A DNA stretch of 21,670 nt, from contig JANNMS010000087.1 of the NCBI GenBank assembly GCA_031398055.1, forward strand, positions 1 through 21,670, read 5' to 3'. The DNA comes from M3007 sp031398055. GTDB taxonomy: Bacteria > Bacteroidota > Bacteroidia > Chitinophagales > Saprospiraceae. Below the pieces are notes generated by a model that was not told the origin of the DNA, searched no databases, and saw only the letters and a list, made by a program, of their open reading frames with translations. Of this stretch, positions 20,584 to 21,670 are shown in pieces (position 1 is the stretch's first letter; every line of letters starts with the position of its first letter). Position numbers and translations under genes: made by a program.

Positions 20584-21516
20584 CTATTTTTCCGGCAAAA
20601 ATACCTCGCTCATCATGCACCGCGCACTCCCCCCGCCGTAAGTTTCAATCACATTTATATTGCTGTACAAAATTTTGGTGTGCTGCTGCAAAGTTTTCAC
20701 CTGACTTTCGGTGAGCGAACGGAAAGCGGTTTCCGACATCACCAAAATCGTTTCGTCGCGGTCGTTGCGGACTTGCAGCATATTTCCCGCAAATTTCCCC
20801 ATTTGTTCGAGGCTGATTTCGATGATTTCTTTTCCGGTTTCGCGAAATTTTTGCTCCAACATTTTCCGCTCCGCAGCATCCCGAACCGTCTCCAAACAAA
20901 TCACCACAAACGACTCGCCGAGTGCCATCATCACATTTGTATGATAAATTTCTTGCCCATTTCCATCGGTCGAATGAAACACAACGGGTTGGTAATCAAT
21001 CGTTTTGCACAAATCTCCGAGCAAATTGGCATCCGTCCGAGGACTCAAACAGGCATACGCCAAACGATGTTGATGGTCAAAAATAATGCTGCCCGTGCCT
21101 TCCAAAAAGCGGTTCAATTTTTCATTGAACTCAAAATTAACCCGTTTTTCCGACTGAAAACCTTGTGATAAAACTTGTTTCACAATCAACATCCGCCGCT
21201 CGCGGCGGCGGGCAGGCGAAAACATCGGGTAAGTAATCACGTAACCTTCCTGATGAAAAGTCACCCAATTGTTTGGGAAAACGGCGTCCGGTTTGACCGG
21301 TGTTTTGGAGTCCCGGACGGCAATCACGTTGACCCCCGCCGCCCGAAGTTTTTTGACAAAACCGTCAAATTCTTTTTGGGCAGCGACCCGGATTTGTTCG
21401 GGTTGGAGGCTGTTGTCGTTTTGCTGAAAAGCATTGTTGGCAGCGGTTTCTGGATTAAAACCAAAATTGGCTGGCCGCACCATCAAAATATGGCGGGTAG
21501 TTTGTTGACGAATCAT
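20584..21516 (-). CDS. ctlX: CtlX-type citrulline hydrolase / amidinotransferase-fold protein
   Basis: A 310-residue guanidino-modifying enzyme fold protein of the arginine deiminase/amidinotransferase superfamily, matching the CtlX (citrulline ureidase-type) group in length and motifs. Visible parts are HILMVRPANFGFNPETAANN near the start, the substrate-binding PDAVFPNNWVTFH (D77), FLEGTGSIIFDH (E139), the catalytic His in IYHTNVMMALG (H192), and the nucleophilic Cys near the end in ETYGGGSARCMMSEVF (C300). Relatives hydrolyse citrulline to ornithine or modify other guanidino/ureido compounds in the cytoplasm. The ATG at 21516 is the natural start; no Shine-Dalgarno sequence is seen. A weak promoter-like TTTG-N19-TATTTTCA lies upstream on the minus strand (about 21533-21563), not a full match. 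No other arginine-metabolism gene is in view. Composition is like the host's core genes. Confidence 0.84.
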   Translation of the reverse strand: MIRQQTTRHILMVRPANFGFNPETAANNAFQQNDNSLQPEQIRVAAQKEFDGFVKKLRAAGVNVIAVRDSKTPVKPDAVFPNNWVTFHQEGYVITYPMFSPARRRERRMLIVKQVLSQGFQSEKRVNFEFNEKLNRFLEGTGSIIFDHQHRLAYACLSPRTDANLLGDLCKTIDYQPVVFHSTDGNGQEIYHTNVMMALGESFVVICLETVRDAAERKMLEQKFRETGKEIIEISLEQMGKFAGNMLQVRNDRDETILVMSETAFRSLTESQVKTLQQHTKILYSNINVIETYGGGSARCMMSEVFLPEK

Positions 21517-21590
21517 GGGTGGAAGCTTGATTTTGATGAAAATATTAAAATTAAATCAAGTAGCAAAGGTGGAAAAAAGGTTGGGAAAGT

Positions 21591-21629
21591 GGTTTTTTTA
21601 AAACCGGAGCTTGTCCAGATGGTCGCTCC
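21591..21629. other. Small hairpins at the right edge of the window
   Basis: GGTTTT (21591-21596) pairs with AAAACC (21600-21605), and GGAGC (21606-21610) pairs with GCTCC (21625-21629). The sequence after 21600 is more GC-rich than the gap before it and stays open in more than one frame to the window end. It may be the edge of another gene or of a repeat; I cannot tell which. Confidence 0.3.
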
Positions 21630-21670
21630 ACTATACGTATCGCAAACGGGCAGGCATTATCAATTGATCG

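Overview
The window looks like chromosomal DNA of a Bacteroidota bacterium, probably from the Saprospiria/Chitinophagia side; that lineage guess is inference. Four observations support the phylum. Several genes have promoters of the form TTTG-N17-20-TAnnTTTG. Almost all start codons lack a Shine-Dalgarno sequence. The gene orders rplM-rpsI-rpsB-tsf and rpsU-xerC are typical. There is also a protein with a type IX secretion C-terminal domain.

Layout. 1-832: 3' part of a DUF2142 membrane protein, entering from the left edge through a pair of GGTCGCAGACC hairpins. 890-2182: FAD-dependent D-amino-acid dehydrogenase-like gene. 2342-4588: dsbD. 4698-5861: rpsU and a XerC/D-type recombinase, separated by a perfect 14-bp inverted repeat. 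5895-11144 (minus strand): a SpoIIM-domain membrane protein with an extra membrane domain, apaG, and a 935-residue secreted protein with a T9SS sorting domain. 11522-14195: rplM, rpsI, rpsB, tsf, closed by a bidirectional terminator shared with a convergent TonB-domain gene (14351-14740).

14.8-20.5 kb is a defence-type region. It has a plus-strand Abi_2/AbiF-like HEPN gene with its own promoter and a structured leader RNA. Facing it is a minus-strand cluster of a C5 cytosine methyltransferase, an overlapping Sau3AI/MutH-type endonuclease (probably GATC) and a membrane-inserted patatin-like phospholipase. The region is more AT-rich than the rest, except for the two ends of the patatin gene. 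20584-21516 is a ctlX-type citrulline hydrolase/amidinotransferase.

The most unusual non-coding theme is a set of intergenic inverted repeats, each built from its own short A/T-rich word (for example ATTGGGA, GATATTG, GATGAAT, GATAATTA). They often fill the whole gap between genes, including gaps in ribosomal-protein operons. The candidate systems most worth a second look are the Abi gene with its leader RNA, the methyltransferase-endonuclease-patatin cluster, and rpsU as the only gene here with a strong Shine-Dalgarno sequence.
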